Positions 23,285 through 34,124 of a DNA stretch of 41,145 nucleotides are shown here, in pieces. Source of the DNA: Deltaproteobacteria bacterium. GTDB lineage: Bacteria > Myxococcota_A > Polyangia > Haliangiales > JADYYK01. The notes beneath the pieces are model-generated. The model made no database searches. It had not been told where the DNA came from and saw nothing but the letters and a program-made list of their open reading frames with translations. A program made the translations under genes and the position numbers. Within the stretch, counting starts at the first letter, position 1. Every line of letters starts with the position of its first letter. The stretch lies in assembly GCA_020853705.1 (NCBI GenBank), contig JADYYK010000094.1, positions 1 through 41,145 of the forward strand. Direction: 5' to 3'.

Positions 23285-25488
23285 TCGAGCAGCACGGTGC
23301 CGCTCGGGCCGTCGGCGCGCACGGTCAGCCAGTGCGCGCCAGCGGTCAGCGTGGCGGGCAGATCGATCGGACGCGGTGTCGGCTTGTCGGCGCGGGTGTC
23401 CTGCCAGGGCCCCAGCGATGCGCCGTCGACCGCGGAGCCGAGGCGCGGGCTCTGCGGCGTGGCGATGGCCTCGATGTGCACCGTGAGCGCGCCGGCGTCC
23501 TCGGGGGCGACCCAGATCGGGAAGCCGAACCAGGCCCCGCCCGGCGGCACCGGCTCGGACACCCCGAGGCGGAAGCGCAAGAGCTCGCCGCCCGAGACGG
23601 GATTGCCGCCCGCGGGGCCGGCGCCGACCCGATCACCGAAGCCGCCGTGCGCGACCTGCAGCGGGTACTTGTTGCCGGCCTCGTGGCGCACCGGGGCGTC
23701 CGGGGCGTAGCTCTGCGCCACCAGGGTGCCGGCGACCAGGCGGAACGGGCGCCGGCCGCGCGCCTGCGGGGTGCGCAGATAGCCGGCGTTGGCGGCGTCG
23801 CCGAGGTCGGCGACCACCAGCGGACGACCGCGACCGAGCGCGGCCGGGTGCAGCAGCATGGCCGCGGGCACCACCATGGAGTCGACGAAGACCACGGCGT
23901 CGGGGCCGGCGCGGCGGATGACCTCGAGGGTGCGACCGTCGTCGGTGCGCGCGCGCTTGCCGTTCGGCGCCACGCGGGCCCAGCCGGCCAGCAGCGCGAC
24001 CACCAGGATGGCCGGCAGCGACCACGCCAGCGCGCCGCCCAGGCCAGCCAGCCAGCCGCGCACGCGCCCCGGGGGCAGCCGGGCCGGCAGCGCGCCGAGA
24101 TCGCCCAGCGCGGCGGCGGCCAGCAGCGCGGCGGCGGGGAGCAACTCGTAGTAGAAGCGCGCCCCGTAGGCGACGCCATGATAGAAGAACAGGCCGTAGC
24201 CGAGGATGCTGACCAGGCCCAGCCAGCCGTACAGGGCGCGGCGGCGCGCGGCGGCGGCGGCGCCCAGCGCGCCCCCGAAAAGGCCCAGGATGGGCAGCCA
24301 CGCCAGCGGCGCGATGGCGAACAGATCGCGCTGCAGCGAGGCGAGCCGGCGCGCGGTGTTGTTCTTGGCGTCGTGCAGCTGGAAGCCCTCGGGCCCGAAG
24401 TTGGAGTTCTGCGTGATCGGGCACTGGCCCACGCCGGGGCCGAAACCCAGGCGGAAGCAGTCCTTGCGTGCCTCCTTGAGCTGCATGTAGCGCTGCTGCG
24501 GCGTCAGCAGCGCCGACCCGGTCAGCGCGCGGTCATAGGCGCCGTAGGCCAGGAGCAGCGGCGCGGCGGCCACCACCAGGTGCAGCAGGCCGCGCAGGGC
24601 GACACGCGGGCGCGCGGCGATGCGCGCGACCACCACGGGCAGCAGCGCGAGCGCCAGCAGCACGGCGTTGAGCGGCCGGGTCGCCAGCAGCGCGGCCCCG
24701 GCGGCCCCCGCGGCGGCGGCCCACACCAGCGCACGCCGGCCCGGCTGCGCGGCGCCGACCCCGCGCAGCACCCCGAGCAGCGCCACCCCGGTGGCCAGCG
24801 CTGCGGTCGGGTGCGCCATGAAGCTGCCCGCGTGCAGCATGCGGAACCACGACGCCAGATACAGCAGCACGGCCAGCCGCGGCAGCGCGCCATCGCCGCC
24901 GAACAGCTCCTTGCCGAGCTCGAACAGGACCAGGCACAAGAGCGCGCCCAGCAGCGGGTTGACCAGGCCGGGCACACCGCCCTGCACGCCGAGCCCGAGC
25001 AGCACGCCATAGCCGGGCGGGAACACCGTGTACCACGAGCCGGCGTCGTGGATGGCCCACGAGGCATAGTGAAACTCCTCCAGCGGCGGCGACGGCGCCG
25101 CCAGCCAGCCGTCGGCGAAGCTGCGCGCCTGGTGCAGGTAGCCGAGCTCGTCGGGCACGTCGGGCACGCCGTGCAGCAGCAGATAGTGCGCGCACAGGCC
25201 GGTCACCAGCGCCAGCGCGAAGGCGCCGCCGATGAAGGCCGCGCCCGAGGGCGCCATCAGCACGCGGGAGAAGGTCACGCGCCGGCGCACCAGCCACCAG
25301 CCGAGGAGGCCGCTCAGCACCACCAGCATGACGCCGCCCTGGCCGGCCCAGGCCACCGCGTCGTCGACCACCGCGCGGCTGCCGAAGCGCAGCGCCAGGT
25401 AGCTCAGCCAGCCGGCGAAGCCCAGACACACGGCGCGCGCCAGCCACGTGCGTAGCTGGTCGCCCAGGAGCGCTTTGCCGCTGGCCAT
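23251..25488 (-). CDS. Large GT-C-like membrane protein with C-terminal beta domain
   Basis: 745 aa. The N-terminal 500 residues hold about 11-13 hydrophobic helices. The first external loop after helix 3 reads DVPDELGYLHQARSFADG, with the acidic DE pair expected of GT-C transferases, and a later loop has HYASWAIHDAGSWYTVFPPG. The last ~200 residues are soluble and beta-rich (SGTVLLDYVEL near the end), possibly carbohydrate-binding. It likely acts at the outer face of the inner membrane on a lipid-linked sugar, but no family-specific catalytic set can be proven. It starts 9 bp after the asnS stop, so it is probably co-transcribed with asnS. The 3' end overlaps dedA by 34 bp, antisense. Confidence 0.7.
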   Translation of the reverse strand: MASGKALLGDQLRTWLARAVCLGFAGWLSYLALRFGSRAVVDDAVAWAGQGGVMLVVLSGLLGWWLVRRRVTFSRVLMAPSGAAFIGGAFALALVTGLCAHYLLLHGVPDVPDELGYLHQARSFADGWLAAPSPPLEEFHYASWAIHDAGSWYTVFPPGYGVLLGLGVQGGVPGLVNPLLGALLCLVLFELGKELFGGDGALPRLAVLLYLASWFRMLHAGSFMAHPTAALATGVALLGVLRGVGAAQPGRRALVWAAAAGAAGAALLATRPLNAVLLALALLPVVVARIAARPRVALRGLLHLVVAAAPLLLAYGAYDRALTGSALLTPQQRYMQLKEARKDCFRLGFGPGVGQCPITQNSNFGPEGFQLHDAKNNTARRLASLQRDLFAIAPLAWLPILGLFGGALGAAAAARRRALYGWLGLVSILGYGLFFYHGVAYGARFYYELLPAAALLAAAALGDLGALPARLPPGRVRGWLAGLGGALAWSLPAILVVALLAGWARVAPNGKRARTDDGRTLEVIRRAGPDAVVFVDSMVVPAAMLLHPAALGRGRPLVVADLGDAANAGYLRTPQARGRRPFRLVAGTLVAQSYAPDAPVRHEAGNKYPLQVAHGGFGDRVGAGPAGGNPVSGGELLRFRLGVSEPVPPGGAWFGFPIWVAPEDAGALTVHIEAIATPQSPRLGSAVDGASLGPWQDTRADKPTPRPIDLPATLTAGAHWLTVRADGPSGTVLLDYVELRPAARR

Positions 25489-25497
25489 CGCGTGCTG

Positions 25498-26799
<1,302 letters not shown>

Positions 26800-26823
26800 G
26801 GGGGCCGTTTATACTGCGCCGCC
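26800..26823. promoter_or_regulatory. 24-bp bidirectional promoter with one shared -10 element
   Basis: The whole intergenic sequence is GC-rich except TTTATACT (26808-26815). On plus, TATACT (26810-26815) ends 8 bp before leuS ATG 26824. On minus, TATAAA (26813-26808) ends 8 bp before asnS ATG 26799. The arrangement is symmetric and leaves no room for ribosome binding sites, predicting two leaderless mRNAs from one AT core. Any -35 contact would lie within the opposite coding region. Confidence 0.6.
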
Positions 26824-29442
26824 ATGGACGAGCGCTATAGCCCGAAAGGGATCGAGGAGAAGTGGCAGGCGCGTTGGCGGGAGGGCAACGTGTTCGCCGC
26901 CGAGGCTCCGGGGTCGGAGTCGAAGCCGAAATACTATGTGCTGGAGATGTTCCCGTACCCATCGGGACGCCTGCACATGGGCCACGTGCGAAACTACGCC
27001 ATCGGCGACGTCATCGCCCGGGCGCGGCGCATGCAGGGCTTCGACGTGCTGCACCCCATGGGCTGGGACGCTTTCGGCCTGCCGGCCGAGAACGCCGCCA
27101 TCAAGGCCAAGGCCCACCCGGCCGACTGGACCTACTCCAACATCGCCAGCATGCGCGTGACCCAGGAGCGCCTGGGCCTGTCGTACGACTGGGCGCGCGA
27201 GATCGCGACCTGCCACCCGCAGTACTACCGCTGGGAGCAGCAGCTGTTCATCCAGATGTTCGAGAAGGGGCTGGCCTATCGCAAGGGCGCCTTCGTGAAC
27301 TTCTGCCCGTCGTGCCAGACCGTGCTCGCCAACGAGCAGGTCGAGGACGGCCGCTGCTGGCGCTGCGAGAGCGTGGTCACGCAGAAGGAATTGACCCAGT
27401 GGTTCTTCAAGATCACGCAATACGCCGAGGAATTGCTGCGTGATCTGGATGGCCTCGAGGGCGGCTGGCCCGACAAGGTCATCGCCATGCAGAAGAACTG
27501 GATCGGGAAGTCGACCGGCGCGGCCATCCGGTTCCCGCTGCGCAAGCCGCTGGCCGACGGCACCGCGGCGCTGGAGGTCTTCACCACGCGGCCCGACACC
27601 TTGATGGGCGCGACCTTCCTGTCCATCGCCGCCGAGCACCCGCTGCTCGACCAGCTCAGCGAGGGCAGCGAGGCGGCCAAGGTCAAGGCCTTCGCCGAGA
27701 AGGTCCGCAGCACCGACAAGATCAAGCGCGGCGCGGTCGACTACGAGAAGGAGGGCCAGTTCACCGGGTCCTACGTGATGCACCCCATCACCGGGCGCGC
27801 CATCCCGGTCTTCGTGGCCAACTTCGTGCTGATGGAGTACGGCACCGGCGCCGTGATGGCGGTCCCGGCGCACGACGAGCGCGACTTCGCCTTCGCCAAG
27901 AAGTACGGCCTGCCCATCGAGGTCGTGATCCAGAAGCCGGGCGACAAGCTGGATGGCGCCACCATGGAGGCGGCCTTCACCGAGGCCGGCGTGCTGGTCA
28001 ACTCGGGGGCCTTCGACGGCATCCCGTCGGAGGACGCCAAGGACAAGATCACCGCGGCGCTGGCCCGGGACGGCAAGGGCGAGGCCCGGGTCTCGTTCCG
28101 CCTGCGTGACTGGCTGATCTCGCGGCAGCGCTACTGGGGCGCGCCGATCCCGATGATCCACTGCGAGGCCTGCGGCGTGGTGCCGGCGCCGCTGGCGTCG
28201 CTGCCCATCGAGCTGCCCAGGGACGTCGAGTTCACCGGCGAGGGTTCGCCGCTGGCCAACCACCCGACCTGGTCGAAGGTGGCGTGCCCCAAGTGTGGCA
28301 AGGACGCGCGCCGCGACACCGACACCATGGACACCTTCGTGGAGTCGTCCTGGTACTACCTGCGCTTCACCTCGGCGCGCCACGAGCAGGGCATGTTCGA
28401 CCCGCGCGCGGCGGCGCGCTGGATGCCGGTGGATCAGTACATCGGGGGCATCGAGCACGCAGTGCTGCACCTCCTGTACGCGCGCTTCTTCGTCAAGGTG
28501 CTGCGCGACCTCGGGCAGGTCAAGATTGCCGAGCCGTTCACGCGCCTCTTGTCGCAGGGCATGGTGTGCAAGGAGACCTACCGCTGCCCGGAGCATGACT
28601 GGCGCTACCCGGAGGAGGCCAAGGCGGTCGAGGGCCAGGCCGGCAAGTTCATTTGCGGCGAGGAGGGTTGCGGCAAGGAGGTCGTGGTCGGGCGCTCCGA
28701 GAAGATGGCCAAGACCAAGCGCAACGTGATCGAGCCGCTGTCGCTGATCGAGCGCTATGGCGCCGACGCCGCGCGCATGTTCTCGCTGTTCGTGGCGCCG
28801 CCCGACAACACGCTGGACTATTCGGACGCCGCGGTCGAGGGCATGAGCCGCTTCATCGGGCGGATCTGGCGCTATGTCGCCATCAACGGCGACAAGCTGC
28901 GCGCCGCCGGGCGGGCCGCGCCGCCGACCCAGGGGCCGCCGGGCGATCCGATGGTGGAGCTGGTGCGCCTGACGCACAAGACCATCAAGAAGGTCACCGA
29001 GGACACCACCACGCGCTTTCGCTTCAACACCGCGATCTCGTCGGTGATGGAGCTCCTCAATGCGCTGGGCGAGTTCAAGCTGCTGGCGCCGCCGCACTTC
29101 TCGGCGGCGGCCTTCGCGGTGCAGACCATCGTCAAGCTGCTGTCGCCGTACTGCCCGCACGTGTGCGAGGAGCTGTGGCAGGAGCTGGGCGGCATCGGCT
29201 TCGCCTGCGAGCAGGCCTGGCCGGTGTTCGACCCCGCCCTGGTCGAGGACGACGTCATCACCCTGGCGGTGCAGGTCAACGGCAAGCTGCGCGGCACGGT
29301 GTCGATCGCGCGCACCGCCAGCGAGGACGAGGCCCGCGCGGCGGCCATGGCCGACAAGGGGGTGGCCGGCCATGTCGAGGGCAAGACGGTGAAGAAGGTG
29401 GTGTTCGTGCCCGGGCGCCTGCTCAACATCGTGGTGGGCTGA
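26824..29442 (+). CDS. leuS: Leucyl-tRNA synthetase
   Basis: 872 aa class Ia synthetase, normal bacterial length. HIGH-type motif HMGH in YPSGRLHMGHVRNYAIGD (about residues 43-60), zinc-type cluster CPSCQTVLANEQVEDGRCWRC (about 160-180), CP1 editing domain with the Thr-rich motif FTTRPDTLMGATF (about 256-268) and the GTGAVMAVPAHDERD block (about 340-355), and second metal-type cysteine pairs (CEACGV, CPKCGK). The KMSKS loop reads KMAKT, a departure from the consensus. A further Cys-containing insert (YRCPEHDW and CGEEGCGK) precedes it. The C-terminal anticodon-binding domain is complete to FVPGRLLNIVVG. Likely leaderless from TATACT 8 bp upstream. The dGTPase-like gene lies 56 bp downstream. 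Confidence 0.96.
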   Translation: MDERYSPKGIEEKWQARWREGNVFAAEAPGSESKPKYYVLEMFPYPSGRLHMGHVRNYAIGDVIARARRMQGFDVLHPMGWDAFGLPAENAAIKAKAHPADWTYSNIASMRVTQERLGLSYDWAREIATCHPQYYRWEQQLFIQMFEKGLAYRKGAFVNFCPSCQTVLANEQVEDGRCWRCESVVTQKELTQWFFKITQYAEELLRDLDGLEGGWPDKVIAMQKNWIGKSTGAAIRFPLRKPLADGTAALEVFTTRPDTLMGATFLSIAAEHPLLDQLSEGSEAAKVKAFAEKVRSTDKIKRGAVDYEKEGQFTGSYVMHPITGRAIPVFVANFVLMEYGTGAVMAVPAHDERDFAFAKKYGLPIEVVIQKPGDKLDGATMEAAFTEAGVLVNSGAFDGIPSEDAKDKITAALARDGKGEARVSFRLRDWLISRQRYWGAPIPMIHCEACGVVPAPLASLPIELPRDVEFTGEGSPLANHPTWSKVACPKCGKDARRDTDTMDTFVESSWYYLRFTSARHEQGMFDPRAAARWMPVDQYIGGIEHAVLHLLYARFFVKVLRDLGQVKIAEPFTRLLSQGMVCKETYRCPEHDWRYPEEAKAVEGQAGKFICGEEGCGKEVVVGRSEKMAKTKRNVIEPLSLIERYGADAARMFSLFVAPPDNTLDYSDAAVEGMSRFIGRIWRYVAINGDKLRAAGRAAPPTQGPPGDPMVELVRLTHKTIKKVTEDTTTRFRFNTAISSVMELLNALGEFKLLAPPHFSAAAFAVQTIVKLLSPYCPHVCEELWQELGGIGFACEQAWPVFDPALVEDDVITLAVQVNGKLRGTVSIARTASEDEARAAAMADKGVAGHVEGKTVKKVVFVPGRLLNIVVG

Positions 29443-29461
29443 GGCGTGTCGGGGGGGCCGG

Positions 29462-29493
29462 GGTGTCCGGGGTGTCCGGGGTGTCCGGGGTGG
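29462..29493. repeat. 9-bp tandem repeat between leuS and the dGTPase gene
   Basis: Three perfect copies of GGTGTCCGG (29462-29470, 29471-29479, 29480-29488) plus a partial one lie just before the ATG at 29499. They are in frame with it upstream (Gly-Val-Ser units), so a longer N-terminus from an earlier start is possible but unlikely. Confidence 0.7.
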
Positions 29494-29498
29494 TGACC

Positions 29499-30866
<1,368 letters not shown>

Positions 30867-30878
30867 CCGGCCGGCGCG

Positions 30879-31688
30879 CTACTTGTGGGCCACGATGATC
30901 AGGCCGACCACGATGAAGATGGCGATGATGATCCAGCCGATGGCCTTGCCGCTGGCGGCGCGCGCAGCCTTGGTGGCCTCCAGCTTGGCGACCTCGTCGG
31001 CGCGGGCGGCGCGGGCATCGCGCGCCGGGGCGGCGTCGACCGCGGGGCGGTAGGGCGAGCCGCCGGGCTCGGCGGGGGTGGCGGCCTGGTCGGCCCGGGC
31101 GTGGGCCTCGCGCACGCGGGCGGCCAGCTCGGCCATCTGGTCGAGCGCCGGGGTGAAGTCCTCGGGCTTCTCCAGCCAGCCGCGCACGCTGAGGCGCAGC
31201 ACCAGGGTGCCGGCGTCGCCGACCTTGGCGGTGTCGATGGTGAGCTGCTTGCGCGACATGAGGTAGGCACGCAGCTCGGGCGGGAACAGGTGGCGCACCA
31301 CGTCGGCGGGCGCGGCCTCGATGACGAAGCGGCCGTCGAACTCGGGGTCGCCGATGGTGACATCGACCAGGTCGCCGCGCTCGATCTTGCCGCTGTCGAA
31401 CCAGCCGTGCGCGCGCAAGAGCAGCGACAGCGGATAGCCGGCCGGCGGCGTGGCGTCGATCTCGGTCCACGACTCGCTGCTGGAGCCGGACCCGCGCGTG
31501 GTGTAGCGCAGCGTGATGGGGATGCCGGCCAGGGTGCCGGTGGCGTGCGCGTGCTTGCTGTCGGCGGCGCCCGACAGCTTGCTGGCGATGGCCTCCAGTG
31601 CGGTGCGCCGGCGCTGGTTGCCGCTGATGGCCGCCCAGATCGCGAAGCCGATGAAGCCGACCACCGCGAGGACCGCCAGCCCTTCCAT
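30879..31688 (-). CDS. Double-anchored membrane protein, family member C of a tandem trio
   Basis: 269 aa, not recognised. An N-terminal membrane helix (LAVLAVVGFIGFAIWAAI) is followed by a middle domain of about 200 aa and a C-terminal membrane helix (IGWIIIAIFIVVGLIIV) ending VAHK. The middle domain shares with the two upstream paralogues the block GDLVDVTIGDPEFDGRFVIE with APADVVRHLFPPELRAYL, and the later PYRP motif before a charged helical segment (ARDARAARADEVAKLEATKA). The positively charged side of the first helix suggests the middle domain faces the cytoplasm (inference). Its own -10-like TGCTACGCT lies 6 bp before ATG 31688, with no ribosome binding site. It converges on the dGTPase gene with 12 bp between stops. 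No function is proposed. Confidence 0.75.
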   Translation of the reverse strand: MEGLAVLAVVGFIGFAIWAAISGNQRRRTALEAIASKLSGAADSKHAHATGTLAGIPITLRYTTRGSGSSSESWTEIDATPPAGYPLSLLLRAHGWFDSGKIERGDLVDVTIGDPEFDGRFVIEAAPADVVRHLFPPELRAYLMSRKQLTIDTAKVGDAGTLVLRLSVRGWLEKPEDFTPALDQMAELAARVREAHARADQAATPAEPGGSPYRPAVDAAPARDARAARADEVAKLEATKAARAASGKAIGWIIIAIFIVVGLIIVAHK

Positions 31689-31694
31689 GGCCTC

Positions 31695-31703
31695 AGCGTA
31701 GCA
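31695..31703 (-). promoter_or_regulatory. Extended -10, leaderless promoter of trio member C
   Basis: On the minus strand TGCTACGCT; hexamer TACGCT ends 6 bp before ATG 31688. The same spacing is seen for the two paralogues. Confidence 0.45.
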
Positions 31704-31714
31704 GGCGCGGCGGG

Positions 31715-32518
31715 TCAGCGACCAGTGGAGTCGGTCAGCAGGATGATGGCCGTCGCAGCGGCAACAAACAGCAGGAAAGCAGCGGTGCCGATGCGTCGCA
31801 GGGCGGCACGCCGCGCCATCCGCCGTGCCAGCGCGGCGACCTCTCTCGCGCGCTCGTCCGCGTGCGCCAGTTCGGGCGTCATCGCCATCGGCCGATAGGG
31901 ATGGCCCACGGTGGCGGCCTCGCCAGCCCCCGTCACCGCGTAGGCCTCGCGCACTCGCGCGCTGAGCGACGCCATCAGCTCCAGGGCAGGCCTGGCCGCC
32001 TCGACCTCGCGCAGCAGCCCGGGCAGCACGAGCTCGACGCGGGTGGCTTCGGCACTGGGTGCCGCGGCGCTGGTCAGGCGCAGCGCGCCGAGGCGCGTGA
32101 GGGCGCCGCGCAGCGTCGGGTCGAGGAGGCGCAGCGCGATGTCGACCGGCGCCGCCTCGACCCGGAAGCTGCGGTCGAAGTCCAGATCACCCGTGAGCAG
32201 CTTGCCGCCCACGGCCTCGACGTCGAGGGGGCCGCGGCGCTGCAGCACCACCACCAGCCCGTAGCCGGCCGGCAAGGTGGCCTGGAGCTCGGTCCGGGCC
32301 ACGCGGTACCGAGTGCTGGTGATGAGCTTCAGGTGCAGCGCGACGCCGTGAAGCTGACCCCACGCGGTGCCGCTCCAGACGTCGGAGCCGCCCTGCAAGA
32401 GCCGTCCGAGCCCGGCCAGCGCAGCCCGCTGACGCCGGTGGTCCCATACCCCATACACCAGCAGGATGGCGACCGTCGCGCTGAGGAGCACGATGACGAA
32501 GCTGGTGTCCCGTCCCAC
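31715..32518 (-). CDS. Double-anchored membrane protein, family member B
   Basis: 267 aa, GTG start, not recognised. Layout as in the neighbours: N-terminal helix (FVIVLLSATVAILLVYGVW), middle domain, C-terminal helix (TAAFLLFVAAATAIILL). The conserved block reads LLTGDLDFDRSFRVEAAPVD and the second motif is HPYRPMAMTP. A segment EARPALELMASLSARVREAY matches the ALDQMAELAARVREAHA part of member C, so the similarity runs through the whole middle domain. It is the most divergent in its N-terminal third. The -10-like TACGAT sits 6 bp before GTG 32518 with no ribosome binding site. Function unknown. Confidence 0.75.
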   Translation of the reverse strand: MGRDTSFVIVLLSATVAILLVYGVWDHRRQRAALAGLGRLLQGGSDVWSGTAWGQLHGVALHLKLITSTRYRVARTELQATLPAGYGLVVVLQRRGPLDVEAVGGKLLTGDLDFDRSFRVEAAPVDIALRLLDPTLRGALTRLGALRLTSAAAPSAEATRVELVLPGLLREVEAARPALELMASLSARVREAYAVTGAGEAATVGHPYRPMAMTPELAHADERAREVAALARRMARRAALRRIGTAAFLLFVAAATAIILLTDSTGR

Positions 32519-32524
32519 ACTTCA

Positions 32525-32530
32525 ATCGTA
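32525..32530 (-). promoter_or_regulatory. -10-like hexamer of trio member B
   Basis: TACGAT on the minus strand (preceded by CGC rather than TGC) ends 6 bp before GTG 32518. It supports the GTG as the start of a leaderless message. Confidence 0.4.
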
Positions 32531-32548
32531 GCGCGAGACCGAGCCCGC

Positions 32549-33391
32549 TCAGCGCAGGGCCCAGACCGTGCCGAGGATTGCCGCCGCGGTCAGGCCGAGG
32601 GCGACGCCGACGACCAGGATGAGGATGCGGCGGTCGCTGCGCGCGCGCTGGCCGCGCTGGGCCATCAGCTCGGCCAGCTCGCGCTCGCGGGTGGCGCGGG
32701 CGGCCTTGCGGGCGGCGTCGTCGGGGGCGCCGCGGTAGGGCGCGCCGACCTGATCCAGCGGCACCGCGCGCTCCAGCTCGGCGGGCAGGACGCGGGTGCG
32801 CGTGGCCAGGCGCGCCAGCACGTCGAGGGCGCGTGACAGCGGCGCCGGGTCGCGCGCGTGCCAGCCGCGCAGCACCAGCTGGACGCGGGCCTCGCTGTCG
32901 GGCGACGGCACCCGGAGGTCGCACTCGCCCAGGGCCAGGATGGCGACGCGCAGCTCGGCGTCGAGCAGCAGGCGCACCGCGTCGGCGGGCGCCCCCTCGA
33001 CGACATAGGCGGCGTCGAAGCCGGGGTCGCCGAGCAGGACATCGGTGAGATCGCCGCGGCGCACCTGGCCGACCTCGAGCGCGCTGGCCGGACGCACGCG
33101 CAGCAGCACCGCCCTGACCGCGCTGCCGAGCTCGGCCTCGAGCACGGTGAACGTCTCGCTGTAGCTCCCGTTGCTGCGCACCACCAGCTGGACGAGGACC
33201 GGGAGGTCCTGCCAGACACCGTGGACCGAGGCGGTGTCCCGATCGGGCAGGCCCCCGACGAGGCCGCCGGCCAGCTGCAGGGCGTCACCACGCTGCCGCG
33301 CGCGGCCGCGGGTGACCACCACGATGGTCACCGTGACCACGGCCAGGGTGCCGACGGCGATCACGACCACCAGCAGGACCGCGGTCGACAT
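32549..33391 (-). CDS. Double-anchored membrane protein, family member A
   Basis: 280 aa from ATG 33391, not recognised. N-terminal helix (TAVLLVVVIAVGTLAVVTVT), basic stretch RGRARQRG, middle domain, and C-terminal helix (ILILVVGVALGLTAAAIL). The shared block reads GDLTDVLLGDPGFDAAYVVE with APADAVRLLLDAELRVAI, and the second motif is APYRGAPDD before the charged helix. An earlier in-frame ATG at 33441 would add 16 residues through the promoter region and was rejected. TACCAT on the minus strand sits 6 bp before the ATG. First of three same-strand genes with 26-30 bp gaps; divergent from the PilZ gene. Function unknown. Confidence 0.75.
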   Translation of the reverse strand: MSTAVLLVVVIAVGTLAVVTVTIVVVTRGRARQRGDALQLAGGLVGGLPDRDTASVHGVWQDLPVLVQLVVRSNGSYSETFTVLEAELGSAVRAVLLRVRPASALEVGQVRRGDLTDVLLGDPGFDAAYVVEGAPADAVRLLLDAELRVAILALGECDLRVPSPDSEARVQLVLRGWHARDPAPLSRALDVLARLATRTRVLPAELERAVPLDQVGAPYRGAPDDAARKAARATRERELAELMAQRGQRARSDRRILILVVGVALGLTAAAILGTVWALR

Positions 33392-33397
33392 GCCGCG

Positions 33398-33403
33398 ATG
33401 GTA
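33398..33403 (-). promoter_or_regulatory. -10-like hexamer of trio member A
   Basis: TACCAT on the minus strand ends 6 bp before ATG 33391. An alternative is TATACG at 33426-33421, overlapping the -10 of the divergent PilZ gene, which would give a leader of about 23 nt. Confidence 0.35.
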
Positions 33404-33422
33404 CGAGGCCGAGCCGATGACG

Positions 33423-33428
33423 TATAGT
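33423..33428 (+). promoter_or_regulatory. -10 box of the PilZ gene
   Basis: TATAGT ends 15 bp before ATG 33444, predicting a leader of about 9 nt. The same AT core reads CTATACG on the minus strand, so it may also serve the divergent trio. Confidence 0.45.
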
Positions 33429-33443
33429 CGAAGCGGGCATGGC

Positions 33444-34100
33444 ATGAGCGAGCGGGGCGATCGGGGGGACCGGGGTGGCGGCGGCGCCCGCGGGCGGGGC
33501 CTCGGGGTCGCGCGCGAGGAGCGCTTTCGCGTCCACGTCGAGGTGCGCTTCCAGAACGCCCTCGACTTCGTGGTGGAATACGCCGAGAACCTGTCGCGCG
33601 GCGGCGTCTTCGTGGCCGGGGCGCAGGGCCTTCAACCGCGCGCCGAGGTGACCTGTGATCTGGCGCTGCCCGGGCTGGGGCGCTTCACCGTGCTGGCCGA
33701 GGTCGCGCACGTGCTGAGCGCCGAGGCCGCCGCCAAGCTGGGGCGCTCGCCGGGCGCCGGGCTGCAGATCACGCGCTCGCCGCCGGGCTTCCAGGACGCC
33801 ATGTCGACCTACCTCAAGCGGCTGGGGCGCCGCCGCGACACCGTGGTCATGACCAGCGACCTGACCTGCGGGCGCTTCCTGTCGTCGGCCGGCTTCCTGG
33901 TGCGGCCGCTGCCGGCGCCCGAGGTGCTGATGGCGGCCTTGATCGCGTGCGCCGAGCCGGTCGCCGCGGTGCTGGTCCCGCCGGGGCGCTGGTCCGAGTA
34001 TCATGGCCTGCACATGGTGACGCCCGATCTGGTCGTCCCGGTGCCCGAGGAGCTGGATCCCGACAAGCTGCTCGATGTGCTCGACGCCCGGCTGGAGTGA
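33444..34100 (+). CDS. PilZ-domain protein
   Basis: 218 aa. After a Gly/Arg-rich leader (to about residue 20) a PilZ domain of about 100 aa is visible: REERFRVHVEVRF with the Arg residues of the RxxxR motif, then NLSRGGVFV, the [D/N]xSxxG motif with Asn in place of Asp. These two motifs bind cyclic di-GMP in true PilZ receptors; the Asn is common in the myxobacterial branch. The C-terminal 100 residues (about VVMTSDLTCGRFLSSAGFLV to the end) are an unknown domain of mixed alpha/beta character. ATG 33444 was chosen over ATG 33439, which runs into a stop after two codons. A hemerythrin-like gene follows 24 bp later and may be co-transcribed. Confidence 0.8.
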   Translation: MSERGDRGDRGGGGARGRGLGVAREERFRVHVEVRFQNALDFVVEYAENLSRGGVFVAGAQGLQPRAEVTCDLALPGLGRFTVLAEVAHVLSAEAAAKLGRSPGAGLQITRSPPGFQDAMSTYLKRLGRRRDTVVMTSDLTCGRFLSSAGFLVRPLPAPEVLMAALIACAEPVAAVLVPPGRWSEYHGLHMVTPDLVVPVPEELDPDKLLDVLDARLE

Positions 34101-34124
34101 CCTCGCGATGCGATGGGGGATGAC

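Noticed and set aside
30867..30878. Terminator between the dGTPase gene and trio member C
   Set aside because: Only 12 bp separate the stops and no stem of useful length was found.
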